Assembly: GCA_003612395.1 (NCBI GenBank)
Contig: RAYQ01000002.1
Span: 1-64,000, forward strand
Origin: Parablautia intestinalis
Lineage (GTDB): Bacteria; Bacillota; Clostridia; Lachnospirales; Lachnospiraceae
DNA length: 64,000 nucleotides
Reading direction: 5' to 3'
Part shown: one piece after another, positions 32,824 to 40,646 of the stretch
How the letters are laid out: each line of letters opens with the position of its first letter
Numbering within the stretch: the first letter of the stretch is position 1
Notes under the pieces: model-generated
What the model saw: the letters and a program-made list of their open reading frames with translations, nothing else
Databases searched by the model: none
What the model was told of the DNA's origin: nothing
Position numbers and translations under genes: made by a program

Positions 32824-34278
32824 ATGTACACAAGACAAAAGGTAAGGCGGAGAAAAAGCCCAAAAGGCGTTTGGATAAAGACAGCCGGGAGAAAAAGGAG
32901 AAAGGGCTGGGAAGCGGTGGCAGGCGCGGCAGCGCTTTTGGCGATAGTGACAGGCATCTATGCTTTTATGGAGATAGTGGCGCAGGCTTCGCCGGAAAAT
33001 CCGGTCATAGAGGCGGCGGCCCAGGCACAAAAGGAGACGGAGGAAAGAGAAAATACACAAAAGGAGCCGATATCCAAACCGGAACAATCTCCCAAAGAAA
33101 GCAGGTCAGTTGCGCCCCTTGTTGTGGTGGATGCAGGGCATGGAGGACTGGATGTGGGATGCATGGAAATGGAGGTGGTGGAGAAAGACATCAATCTCCA
33201 GATTGCACAGAGAGTAAAAAGACGATTGGAGGATGCAGGCTTTCAGGTACTGATGGTGAGAGAAGATGATGAGTATCTTGCCAAAGAAGAACGGGTTCAG
33301 ATGGCAAATCATTATGAGGCGGACGCTTATGTGAGCATTCACCAGAATACATATGAGGGCAGCGATAAAAGCGTGGGAGGGATTGAAACATGGTATGACG
33401 GCACAGATACCGGAAGGGACAGTGAAAGGCTGGCAAGGCTGGTGCATCAGGAAACCATAAAAAGCACCGGTGCAACAGAAAGGGAACTGTGGGATATAGC
33501 AGATTTTTGCGTTACGGGCAAAACCCGGATGCCGGCCTGTCTGATAGAGACAGGGTTTTTATCTAATCCGCAGGAGAGGGGGCTTTTGGCATCACCGGAA
33601 TATCAGGAAAAGATTGCGGAGGGTATTGCAGAGGGCATTCATCTTTTTTTCCAGCCCAAAGCCATGTATCTGACCTTCGATGACGGCCCTTCGGAGAGGT
33701 GCACGGATATGATACTGGATGTGCTAAAGGCAAATGACGTAAAGGCAACCTTTTTCCTGGTAGGAGAGTATGTGGAAAAGTATCCGGAGGTCGCAAAACG
33801 GATTGCAAGAGAGGGACATACAATTGGGGTTCACTGCTATCGCCACGATTATGGAGAGCTGTACGAGAGTACAGAGAGCTATCTTGCGGATTTTCAGAAA
33901 GCCTATGATGTGATTTTGGAGACAACCGGAGTTAAGGCAAGGCTTTTCCGCTTTCCGGGAGGGAGTGTTAACGCTTATAATGAGGAGGTGTGCAGCGATA
34001 TCGTCCATGAGATGACCAAAAAGGGATTTATTTATTTTGACTGGAACGCAAGCCTTGATGACGTGGCGAAAGATTATGAGCCGGAGCAGCTTATTACAAA
34101 CGCGCGAAAGACAACCCTTGACAGGAAAAAGGTGGTTATGCTGGCACATGACAGGGTTTTAAATACCGCGCTTTGTTTGGAAGAGCTGCTCCGGCAGTTT
34201 CCTGAGTACAGAATGAAACCTTTAAATGAGCATATTAAGCCGGTTCAATTTAACCTGCCGGAGGAAAAACAGAAATAA
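32824..34278 (+). CDS. N-acetylmuramoyl-L-alanine amidase fused to a polysaccharide deacetylase
   Basis: 484 residues. A basic N-terminus and one membrane segment (about 28-48) anchor it outside. Residues about 95-275 form an Amidase_3 domain with zinc ligands in DAGHGG, a glutamate in VEKDINLQ, SIHQN and the catalytic IETGFLSN. Residues about 280-470 form a NodB deacetylase with TFDDGP, the HxxxH zinc motif as HCYRHD, and RFPGG. The first domain cuts the glycan-peptide bond of peptidoglycan; the second removes N-acetyl groups from the glycan. AAAGGGG precedes the ATG at 32824. The array upstream suggests control by the neighbouring two-component system. Confidence 0.9.
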   Translation: MYTRQKVRRRKSPKGVWIKTAGRKRRKGWEAVAGAAALLAIVTGIYAFMEIVAQASPENPVIEAAAQAQKETEERENTQKEPISKPEQSPKESRSVAPLVVVDAGHGGLDVGCMEMEVVEKDINLQIAQRVKRRLEDAGFQVLMVREDDEYLAKEERVQMANHYEADAYVSIHQNTYEGSDKSVGGIETWYDGTDTGRDSERLARLVHQETIKSTGATERELWDIADFCVTGKTRMPACLIETGFLSNPQERGLLASPEYQEKIAEGIAEGIHLFFQPKAMYLTFDDGPSERCTDMILDVLKANDVKATFFLVGEYVEKYPEVAKRIAREGHTIGVHCYRHDYGELYESTESYLADFQKAYDVILETTGVKARLFRFPGGSVNAYNEEVCSDIVHEMTKKGFIYFDWNASLDDVAKDYEPEQLITNARKTTLDRKKVVMLAHDRVLNTALCLEELLRQFPEYRMKPLNEHIKPVQFNLPEEKQK

Positions 34279-34319
34279 ATTTTTCCCGGAAGGAAATACG
34301 CGTATAAAACTTTCCTTTC

Positions 34320-34336
34320 TATCCATAATATGGATA
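34320..34336. promoter_or_regulatory. Perfect palindrome ahead of rubrerythrin
   Basis: TATCCAT-AAT-ATGGATA, 30 bp before the rubrerythrin start. It is not a PerR or Fur consensus, but its place fits an operator for an oxidative-stress regulator. Confidence 0.45.
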
Positions 34337-34366
34337 AGAATAACAAGTAAAAAGGAGAGTTTATTT

Positions 34367-34963
34367 ATGGCAGTGGATTTTAAAAACAGTGAGACGAAAG
34401 AAAATCTGATGAGGGCTTTTGCAGGAGAAAGCCAGGCCAGAAACCGCTATGATTTTGCAGCCTCCAAGGCAAAGGAGCAGCATTTGCATGTGATAGAGGA
34501 GGTATTCCGCTATACCGCGGCACAGGAGAGGGAGCATGCGGAAATTTTTTATAAATATCTGAAAGATCTTTCAGGGGAAACCATTCATGTGGACGGCGGA
34601 TACCCGGTAGATATTTCAGAGGATGTGGCAAGGCTCCTTCGTATGGCGCAGCATAATGAGTATGAGGAGCACGATTCGGTCTACAAAACTTTTGGAGAAA
34701 GAGCGCAGGAAGAGGGATTTGATCAGATTGCCAATACGTTTTTCAGGATTGCCGGGATAGAAAAAACCCATGGCGACCGGTTTGGAAAATTTGCTGAGCT
34801 TATGGAAACAAATAAACTGTATCAGGCAGATACGAAAACAAGCTGGATTTGCTTAAACTGTGGTTATATTTACGAGGGTGAGGCAGTTCCCGCAAAGTGT
34901 CCTGTGTGCTCTCACGACCAGGGCTATTTCATACGGCTTGAACAGTCGCCTTACGAAAATTAA
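34367..34963 (+). CDS. rbr: Rubrerythrin
   Basis: Non-haem iron peroxidase that reduces hydrogen peroxide in anaerobes. 198 residues: a ferritin-like four-helix domain with diiron ligands (Glu in AGESQARNRY, ExxH in AQEREHAE, EYEEH, and GIEKTHGDRF), then a C-terminal rubredoxin domain with CLNCGY and CPVCSH. Length and order match the classical form. GGAGAG sits 7 bp upstream. It appears to be monocistronic. Confidence 0.95.
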   Translation: MAVDFKNSETKENLMRAFAGESQARNRYDFAASKAKEQHLHVIEEVFRYTAAQEREHAEIFYKYLKDLSGETIHVDGGYPVDISEDVARLLRMAQHNEYEEHDSVYKTFGERAQEEGFDQIANTFFRIAGIEKTHGDRFGKFAELMETNKLYQADTKTSWICLNCGYIYEGEAVPAKCPVCSHDQGYFIRLEQSPYEN

Positions 34964-35125
34964 TATTATTTGGCGGACCTTCTGTTTGCAAAATTTTGTG
35001 AATTTATTCTTAACAGTCCGGCCCTGTAATTGACTTTTGGGTTGTGAGAAGAATATAATGTTAATGGCACAGGTAAAATTGTGTTTGACCCAAATTTGCA
35101 GATTGGGAAGGGAGCATGTTTTTGT

Positions 35126-35635
35126 ATGAAGAAAAGCAGAAGATGGCCGCTTATAGTGTTTTTGTGGGTGATATTTATATCTATGGTGACTGTTGTGGCG
35201 TATCTTTCCTTTCAAAATGGGGAAGATGCGAAGATATTAGGAAAACAGCTTGTTAATAAACTGACGGAAACAAGCTATTTGCAGAAAGGAAACACGGAGG
35301 AAGAAATGCTGACCTTAACCTATCTGGTCAGACAGTTCGGACGCTTTTTTGCGTTCCTTGGGATAGGCGTTGTAGGCACGTTTACCATTCATGTTTCCTT
35401 TCCAAAATGCAACTGGCTTTTAAAAACGATTATAGCCCTGGGAATCATTACGGCAATCGCCTATTTCACGGAAAAGCTGAAGATGTATATTCCCAGCAGG
35501 CATTACAGCTATGAAGAAATGCTGATCAGCATAGCCGCAACAACCCTTGGGTTTTGCCTGGTGTCGATGCTGACCCTGGCTGTCAGAGCGGTGAAGGGAT
35601 TCTTTCATCTGGTGACAGCCAGTCATGCATCGTAA
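35126..35635 (+). CDS. VanZ-like membrane protein
   Basis: 169 residues with about four membrane segments (near 6-26, 72-90, 105-122, 138-158). The pattern SFQNGEDAKILGKQLVNKL after TM1 followed by a FGRFFAFLGIG helix resembles the VanZ/RDD-like family seen in Clostridia. Function in non-vancomycin contexts is unknown. The ATG at 35126 is used; AAGGGAG lies about 12 bp upstream. Confidence 0.65.
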   Translation: MKKSRRWPLIVFLWVIFISMVTVVAYLSFQNGEDAKILGKQLVNKLTETSYLQKGNTEEEMLTLTYLVRQFGRFFAFLGIGVVGTFTIHVSFPKCNWLLKTIIALGIITAIAYFTEKLKMYIPSRHYSYEEMLISIAATTLGFCLVSMLTLAVRAVKGFFHLVTASHAS

Positions 35636-35653
35636 GAAAATAGTAATATACAA

Positions 35654-35678
35654 GGGCAGGGAAAAATCTTCCCTGCCC
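35654..35678. terminator. Terminator between convergent VanZ-like and pyrI genes
   Basis: GGGCAGGGAA (35654-35663) and TTCCCTGCCC (35669-35678) form a perfect 10-bp stem with a 5-nt loop. GACTGTTT follows on the plus strand. Confidence 0.7.
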
Positions 35679-35721
35679 GACTGTTTATCATGAGCTGACC
35701 TGCGAAGTATGGCAGCGTCTG

Positions 35722-36153
35722 CTAAAAATGCTCCGAGTATTTTTCTTCACAGTATTTACAGCGGTAAATTTCTTTTCCTTCGTCCGCCAGCACGAAAATA
35801 TGGGGAAGCCCCTGTTCGATAGAGGTGATGCACCGGGGATTTTTACAGCGGATAACGTTTTTAATTTCTTTAGGCAGCATCAGTTCCTTTTTTGATACAA
35901 TTTCCCCGTCCTTTACGATATTGACGGTTATATTGTGATCGATAAAGGCAAGAACATCCAGATTCAGCATATTGATGTCGCATTCTACTTTCACAATATC
36001 CTTTTTTCCCATCTTATTGCTTCTGGCATTTTTGATGAGGGCAACGGGGCAATCCAGCTTGTCCAGCTGCAAGTGATAATAAATGGACAGGCTTTTTCCG
36101 GCTTTGATATGATCCAGAACAAGGCCTTCCTCGATTTTTCCTACATTAAGCAT
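35722..36153 (-). CDS. pyrI: Aspartate carbamoyltransferase regulatory chain
   Basis: 143 residues. The N-terminal nucleotide-binding domain opens with a variant of the family start (MLNVGKIEEGLVLDHIKAGK). The C-terminal zinc domain has four cysteines (CKNPRC near 109-114 and CKYC near 133-136) that contact the catalytic chain. It binds CTP/UTP and ATP to adjust enzyme activity. It begins 13 bp after pyrB, the standard pyrBI order. Confidence 0.95.
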   Translation of the reverse strand: MLNVGKIEEGLVLDHIKAGKSLSIYYHLQLDKLDCPVALIKNARSNKMGKKDIVKVECDINMLNLDVLAFIDHNITVNIVKDGEIVSKKELMLPKEIKNVIRCKNPRCITSIEQGLPHIFVLADEGKEIYRCKYCEEKYSEHF

Positions 36154-36166
36154 ATGAATCCTCCCT

Positions 36167-37084
36167 TTAATCTACAGTGATATTCAATAAGGTTAAAATA
36201 AGAGCCATCCTTACATAGACGCCGTATTGCACCTGCTTAAAATAGGCAGCTCTTGGGTCTTCGTCCACCTCCACGGAAATCTCATTGACTCTTGGAAGGG
36301 GATGGAGCACCAGCATATCGGGCTTTGCCAATTTCATTTTCGCCTTATCAAGGATATAAAAGTCTTTTAATCTGACGTAGTCCTCCTCATTAAAAAAGCG
36401 CTCCTTCTGTACCCTGGTCATATACAAAAGATCAAGCTTTGGCATTATTTCTTCTAAGCGGATGACTTCCTCGTAAGGAATATTTCTGTCCTTTAGCATG
36501 TCCGTGACATAATCGGGAACCATCAGTTCTCTGGGGGAGATAAAAATGAATTTTATTCCTTCGTAACGAACCAGTGCGCTGATCAGGGAATGGACAGTAC
36601 GCCCGAATTTCAGATCTCCGCACAGACCAATGGTAAAGCGATCAAGGCGCCCTTTCAGGGAACGGATTGTAAGTAGGTCGGTAAGGGTTTGGGTAGGGTG
36701 CTGGTGGCCGCCGTCCCCGGCATTGATGACCGGAATGGAGGATCTGCCTGCGGCAACCATGGGAGCGCCTTCCTTGGGATGACGCATGGCGCATATATCG
36801 GCAAAGCAGGAAATCACCCGGATGGTGTCAGATACACTTTCCCCTTTAGCAGCCGATGAAGAACCGGCCTCGGAAAAACCAATTACACTTCCTCCTAAGT
36901 TTAACATAGCAGCTTCGAAACTAAGCCTTGTCCGTGTACTTGGCTCATAAAAGCAGGTAGCCAGCTTTTTTCCCGCACATGCGTGAGCATACTTGTCCAT
37001 ATTTGCCTCAATATCATTTGCCAGGTCAAAAAGCTGATGCAGCTCATCTACCGTGAAATCCAAAGGATTCATAAGATGTCTCAT
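36167..37084 (-). CDS. pyrB: Aspartate carbamoyltransferase catalytic chain
   Basis: Joins carbamoyl phosphate and aspartate, the first committed step of pyrimidine synthesis. 305 residues; the carbamoyl-phosphate loop is STRTR near 49-53 ([13 protein letters not shown]), with HPTQ near 133 and HPLPRVNEI near 265. AAAGGAG lies upstream at a rather long 13-bp spacing. A strong hairpin with T tract stands between the previous gene and the start, without a clear promoter after it (see 37135-37231). Confidence 0.96.
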   Translation of the reverse strand: MRHLMNPLDFTVDELHQLFDLANDIEANMDKYAHACAGKKLATCFYEPSTRTRLSFEAAMLNLGGSVIGFSEAGSSSAAKGESVSDTIRVISCFADICAMRHPKEGAPMVAAGRSSIPVINAGDGGHQHPTQTLTDLLTIRSLKGRLDRFTIGLCGDLKFGRTVHSLISALVRYEGIKFIFISPRELMVPDYVTDMLKDRNIPYEEVIRLEEIMPKLDLLYMTRVQKERFFNEEDYVRLKDFYILDKAKMKLAKPDMLVLHPLPRVNEISVEVDEDPRAAYFKQVQYGVYVRMALILTLLNITVD

Positions 37085-37134
37085 AATTTCAATCGTACTC
37101 CTTTCTCAGTATGGGCACAAACTTTTTCTTCCAT

Positions 37135-37231
37135 AAAAAATCGAAGAGGAAAACTCTTCGATTTTTTTGTAAGGAGCTGTTCCCTGAATCGAGCTATTGG
37201 GTGGGAACCTTCCGGTGAAACTTTCCACCGG
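37135..37231 (-). promoter_or_regulatory. pyrBI leader with intrinsic terminator, possible attenuator
   Basis: On the minus strand three hairpins follow one another: CCGGTG/CACCGG (37231-37212), GTTCCC/GGGAAC (37208-37179), and a perfect 14-bp stem at 37167-37135 with six T residues. The last is a full terminator 50 bp before pyrB. No promoter is visible between it and pyrB, so read-through must be controlled. I see no PyrR-binding consensus; the mechanism is open. It may also terminate the nitroreductase gene. Confidence 0.6.
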
Positions 37232-37243
37232 GGCTTCTTACTC

Positions 37244-37786
37244 TTAACTTTGAAATGATAATAATTCTTCCACAGGTTTTCTTCTGGGAGCTGCAGGAGC
37301 CTCATCAGGATATCCGATGGGTATGAGAGCCACCACATCCCTTTCCTCAGGGACATTTAATAAAGAAGCAGCTTTTACCTCATCAAAAATTCCCATGATT
37401 ACACTGCCAAGGCCTTTATCCCACGCTGCAAGACAGAAGCTCTGGGATGCAATGCCGGCATCAAACATCTGCCAGGAATCACCGCGGGGAGTGGAATAGG
37501 AACCATCCCGTTCAAAACCACTTCTTCCCTTAATGATAGTTACTGCGATAAGTAGGGGAGCCAGGGCAATAATCTCCCCATTTCTGGGATATGCCAAAGT
37601 ACATTCGGCAGCAATCTTATCTTTTAACTCTCCCTCCACTGCGATATAACGGGTGATTTGTGTATGCTTCCAGCTGGGAGCATAGGATGCGGTTTCAATA
37701 ATTTCAGAAAGTAAAGCGTGATCTACAGGCTCAGCCTTGAACTTACGGATACTTCTGCGTTCTTTAATACAGTCTTTTGCGGTCAT
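37244..37786 (-). CDS. Nitroreductase-family flavoprotein
   Basis: 180 residues. The N-terminal RRSIRKFKAEPV binds FMN phosphate, and the C-terminal region GYPDEAPAAPRRKPVEELL is typical of the small nitroreductase family. It uses NAD(P)H to reduce nitro or quinone compounds. The ATG at 37786 follows AGGAGTG. A promoter (37899-37927, minus strand) gives a leader of about 105 nt. Confidence 0.88.
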   Translation of the reverse strand: MTAKDCIKERRSIRKFKAEPVDHALLSEIIETASYAPSWKHTQITRYIAVEGELKDKIAAECTLAYPRNGEIIALAPLLIAVTIIKGRSGFERDGSYSTPRGDSWQMFDAGIASQSFCLAAWDKGLGSVIMGIFDEVKAASLLNVPEERDVVALIPIGYPDEAPAAPRRKPVEELLSFQS

Positions 37787-37898
37787 AAGCACACTCCTAT
37801 TCGATTACAACCAGGCAATGGCACGCACAGGATGCGGCGCCCGGTACAATATGCCCGGCTTTAAAAAGCGGGCGCGTGACATTTGGCTACCTGAATTT

Positions 37899-37927
37899 AT
37901 CATAGCATATTGAGGGTCGGCTTTCAA
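37899..37927 (-). promoter_or_regulatory. Promoter of the nitroreductase gene
   Basis: Minus strand TTGAAA (37927-37922), 17-bp spacer, TATGAT (37904-37899). The transcribed leader includes a GC-rich hairpin (37853-37873). Confidence 0.6.
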
Positions 37928-37955
37928 TGAATTAGAAGAACTTAAAAGGAAAAAA

Positions 37956-37983
37956 TTGATTCGTAAAAATTGATTCATATAAT
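37956..37983 (+). promoter_or_regulatory. Promoter for the PH-domain gene
   Basis: TTGATT (37956-37961), 16-bp spacer, TATAAT (37978-37983). The leader of about 190 nt has a TAGTATACTA palindrome (38004-38013) and the hairpin at 38104-38137. The region 37787-38174 has no gene that I can support; it holds this promoter, the divergent one and these repeats. Confidence 0.65.
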
Positions 37984-38103
37984 TTGCAATAGGAGTATGA
38001 ATTTAGTATACTACAAATTAGAAAACAACATTTGTATGGCCAGGTGCTGACAGGTTAAGGTCAAATGGAGGTTTAGACTGAAAATAGAAAATTTATAACC
38101 GCG

Positions 38104-38137
38104 GGTTTTGCGGCGGCGCGCTGCCTGCCGCAAATCC
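38104..38137. repeat. Hairpin in the leader of the PH-domain gene
   Basis: GGTTTTGCGGC (38104-38114) pairs with GCCGCAAATCC (38127-38137), one mismatch, with a GC-rich 12-nt loop. Similar in size and placement to the leader hairpins at 44146-44174 and 50209-50241. Confidence 0.65.
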
Positions 38138-38174
38138 GTTATATATAATGAGCGGCGCAGAAGTGAGGATAAAT

Positions 38175-38549
38175 ATGGCGGAATTTACAGAAAGAAAAAG
38201 ATGGTTATTTTTAGGGCTTCCCTTTACTTTTACAAAGTATCATATTAAGGAAGATATGCTTACCATTGACAGCGGTCTTTTGAAAAGGACAGAAAACGAC
38301 TGTTATATGTACAAGGTACAGGATGTGGAGCTGGTTGCCTCTCTTGCAGAGCGGCTTGTGGGAATCGGAACAGTGGTCTGCTATACCGGAGATACAACCC
38401 ATCCCAAATTAATCTTATCTCATATTAAACACGCAAAAGAGATTAAGGATTTCATTCTTGAGGCATCGGAACAGGCCAGAATGAGGCGCCGCACGCTAAA
38501 TACACTGAACATCGGCGCTGAAACGGATGATATGGAAGAGGAAGATTAA
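38175..38549 (+). CDS. PH-domain (bPH_2, YdbS-like) protein
   Basis: 124 residues, soluble. FTKYHIKEDMLTIDSGLLKRTENDCYMYKVQDVEL is the core of the bacterial PH domain, followed by a GIGTVVCYTGDTTHPKLILSHIKHAKEIKDFI strand-helix. Such proteins may bind lipids or act as adaptors; no specific role known. GTGAGGA lies 6 bp before the ATG at 38175. Converges on the CmpB-like gene. Confidence 0.8.
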   Translation: MAEFTERKRWLFLGLPFTFTKYHIKEDMLTIDSGLLKRTENDCYMYKVQDVELVASLAERLVGIGTVVCYTGDTTHPKLILSHIKHAKEIKDFILEASEQARMRRRTLNTLNIGAETDDMEEED

Positions 38550-38569
38550 GCAGGGCTGCCATGAAACTG

Positions 38570-38971
38570 CTAAGAGGTCTTATCTGACAAAAGCTTCTCA
38601 AATAAAAGGCCGGCCAGAAACCAGTTAGGGAAATAGTCCAGCCTTACAACTTTGCGTATATGCCAGCGGGCGCGCTCGTAGTTCCAGGGACAGAGCCGGT
38701 GGGTATGCAGAAAGGTTCCGGTCAGATATTCTCCGGCAAAGATACACAGAGAGTAGATACTTCCCCTTATATAAGAGGGAAGTCCCTTTAGCATTTTAAA
38801 TAAAGGACCAAGCAGGCAGGCACTGCCGTAGATGGGAAACATCCAAAGAGAAGTTTGTCCCAGCAGGCGCATATCTCTTCTCTGGAGAGATCCCAGGGCA
38901 GTAAATATAATTTCAAGGCACCAGCCAAGAAGACCGCATTTTAAGAAATTTTTCAATAAAGTTTTCATCAT
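38570..38971 (-). CDS. Small membrane protein of the putative ABC-transporter type IV (CmpB) family
   Basis: About 134 residues with three to four membrane segments. FLKCGLLGWCLEIIFTAL and LWMFPIYGSACLLGPLF, then FAGEYLTGTFL and CPWNYERARWHI, are hallmarks of the CmpB-like family common in Clostridia. Despite the family name, no transport partner is adjacent. No clear ribosome binding site; two adjacent ATG codons (38971, 38968) are possible. Divergent from the FolC-like gene. Confidence 0.75.
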   Translation of the reverse strand: MMKTLLKNFLKCGLLGWCLEIIFTALGSLQRRDMRLLGQTSLWMFPIYGSACLLGPLFKMLKGLPSYIRGSIYSLCIFAGEYLTGTFLHTHRLCPWNYERARWHIRKVVRLDYFPNWFLAGLLFEKLLSDKTS

Positions 38972-39002
38972 AGTATGAGTATGGGATAAAAAGGTATTTT
39001 TT

Positions 39003-40385
39003 ATGCAGCAAACAGATAAACTCATGACTTTTCAGGAGGCTGTGGCGTATTTAGAGGAGCTGAAGGCAAAGGAAAGAAATAAGGAGCGGGGAGTCGGCGC
39101 TGATTTTCTTTGCGAAAAGTCCGGATACCCGCAAAAGGAGCTTTCCTTTATACAAATTACGGGATCAAACGGAAAAAGTTCCGTGCTTGCCTTTCTTTCC
39201 GGGGTCTTAAAAGCCTGCGGATACCGTACCGGAAGTTATATTTCTCCGGCATTATTTGAGCAGCGGGAAAAAATTCAGATAAACGGGCGCCCCATTAGTA
39301 AAAAGGAGTATTGCAGGCAGATAACAAGGCTGAGGGAAATGTGCCGGGATCTGGAGAGAGAAGGAAAGTCTGCTCCCACGGTTTATGCGCTGGAAAGGGC
39401 AATGGCTTTTCAATATTTTAAGGAACAGGGTTGTCAGATTGTGGTATGGGAAACAAGCCTTAATGAGTGGGCGGAGGATGACAAAAGAATTCCTAACGTT
39501 CTGGTGTATGTTTTTACTTGCACCGGCTTAGAACACAAAGGTATTTTGGAAAAAGGCCTGAGAAAAGAAGGAAAAGACAAAGAGGACATACAGGATCGGA
39601 TAGCAGTGGCTGCGAAAAGCCGGCCGGAGGTAATGGAGCTTTTACAAAAAAGAATGGAGGATTTGAATATACCTCTTTTTGCGGCGGATTTATCTAAAGT
39701 GTCAGGAATTAGAAGAAATCTTAAGAGGCAGATTTTTTCCTGTCAGGAATATGAAAACCTGACAACTTCCCTTTTAGGGACCTGGCAGGTTGAAAACGGA
39801 GCGCTTGCAATTGCGGCTTTGAAGCAATTAAAGGAAAAAGGATTTGATATACCGGAAAAGGCCGTTTACAAAGGCTTTGCTGCGGCGGCTGTGCCGTGCC
39901 GTTTCCAGATACTTGCAAAAAGACCGTATTTCATTGTGGACGGAGCAAAGGATGGGGAAGGCGTGGAAAAGCTGGCGGAGACCCTTCGCTTCTATTTTAC
40001 CGGCAGAAGATTGATTTATATCATTGGTATGCTGCGGGATATAAGGCGGGAAAAAGAAGGAGAGCCGGACTGCGCAGAAGAAAACAGACCGTTAGCCGGG
40101 AGCCTTTTAGGGGCTTGTCCGCCGGCAGAGCAGGTTTTGACAATTCCAACGAAGGGAGAAGGGGGACTTTCTTCTTATGAGTCGGCATGCATGGTAAGGG
40201 AATACCATGATCGCGTGACGGCAGCGGACAGCGTGGAAGAAGCAGCAGAGCTTGCTTATCTTCTTGCAGACAGGGATACGGTTATTGTTGCATTTGGCTG
40301 TCTTTGCGACATGGGAGACTTCATCCGGTATGTGGAAAAAAAGAATGGAAACAATATTGTGAATGCTCCGGCAGGGAGGAAATAA
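39003..40385 (+). CDS. FolC-like Mur-ligase-fold protein with altered catalytic motifs
   Basis: 460 residues. The P-loop ITGSNGKSS (52-60) and the segment FEQREKIQINGRPIS follow folylpolyglutamate synthase. Elsewhere hallmark motifs are changed. The ExGLGGxxDATN box reads ETSLNEWAEDDKR (from Glu150). The DHT..KAGI region reads LEHKGILEKGLRKEGKDKED with no conserved lysine box, and DGAHN reads DGAKD (313-317). It could still join an amino acid to an acceptor through an acyl phosphate, but a folate substrate is doubtful. AAAAGG is about 8 bp upstream. Its TAA overlaps the ATG of the next gene by one base. Confidence 0.7.
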   Translation: MQQTDKLMTFQEAVAYLEELKAKERNKERGVGADFLCEKSGYPQKELSFIQITGSNGKSSVLAFLSGVLKACGYRTGSYISPALFEQREKIQINGRPISKKEYCRQITRLREMCRDLEREGKSAPTVYALERAMAFQYFKEQGCQIVVWETSLNEWAEDDKRIPNVLVYVFTCTGLEHKGILEKGLRKEGKDKEDIQDRIAVAAKSRPEVMELLQKRMEDLNIPLFAADLSKVSGIRRNLKRQIFSCQEYENLTTSLLGTWQVENGALAIAALKQLKEKGFDIPEKAVYKGFAAAAVPCRFQILAKRPYFIVDGAKDGEGVEKLAETLRFYFTGRRLIYIIGMLRDIRREKEGEPDCAEENRPLAGSLLGACPPAEQVLTIPTKGEGGLSSYESACMVREYHDRVTAADSVEEAAELAYLLADRDTVIVAFGCLCDMGDFIRYVEKKNGNNIVNAPAGRK

Positions 40386-40582
40386 TGAAAAAGAAAATAA
40401 AAGGTTCTACGGGAAACTGTGAACAGTGCGGCAACTATGTTTATGATGAAGATTATGAGTGCTATACCTGTGAGGTGAATTTGGACGAAGACGAGATGGC
40501 AAGATTCTTATCAGATTCCTATACGGACTGCCCATATTACCGACCGGGAGACGAATATCTGATAGTAAGAAAACAGATGTGA
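40385..40582 (+). CDS. Small cysteine-rich DUF6472-type protein
   Basis: 65 residues. NCEQCGNYVYDEDYECYTCEVNLDEDEMARFL has four cysteines in CxxC and CxxC pairs, likely a zinc site, and CPYYRPGDEY near the end is typical of this small Clostridia family. GGGAGG precedes the start. It is coupled to the FolC-like gene by an overlapping TAATG, so the two products may work together. Function unknown. Confidence 0.75.
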   Translation: MKKKIKGSTGNCEQCGNYVYDEDYECYTCEVNLDEDEMARFLSDSYTDCPYYRPGDEYLIVRKQM

Positions 40583-40619
40583 TTGATAAAGAATGGTCTT
40601 ATCAATCACATCTGTTTTT
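40574..40619 (+). terminator. Strong terminator overlapping the DUF6472 stop codon
   Basis: A perfect 16-bp stem (40574-40589 with 40599-40614) is followed by TTTTT. The TGA stop (40580-40582) is inside the left arm. Confidence 0.9.
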
Positions 40620-40646
40620 ATATACACAGGCCTGTGCAACCTCAAA

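Noticed and set aside
32775-33269. Gly/Arg-rich plus-strand frame within the amidase-deacetylase gene
   Set aside because: It is out of frame with the motif-bearing protein and its composition comes from frame-shifted Lys/Glu codons.
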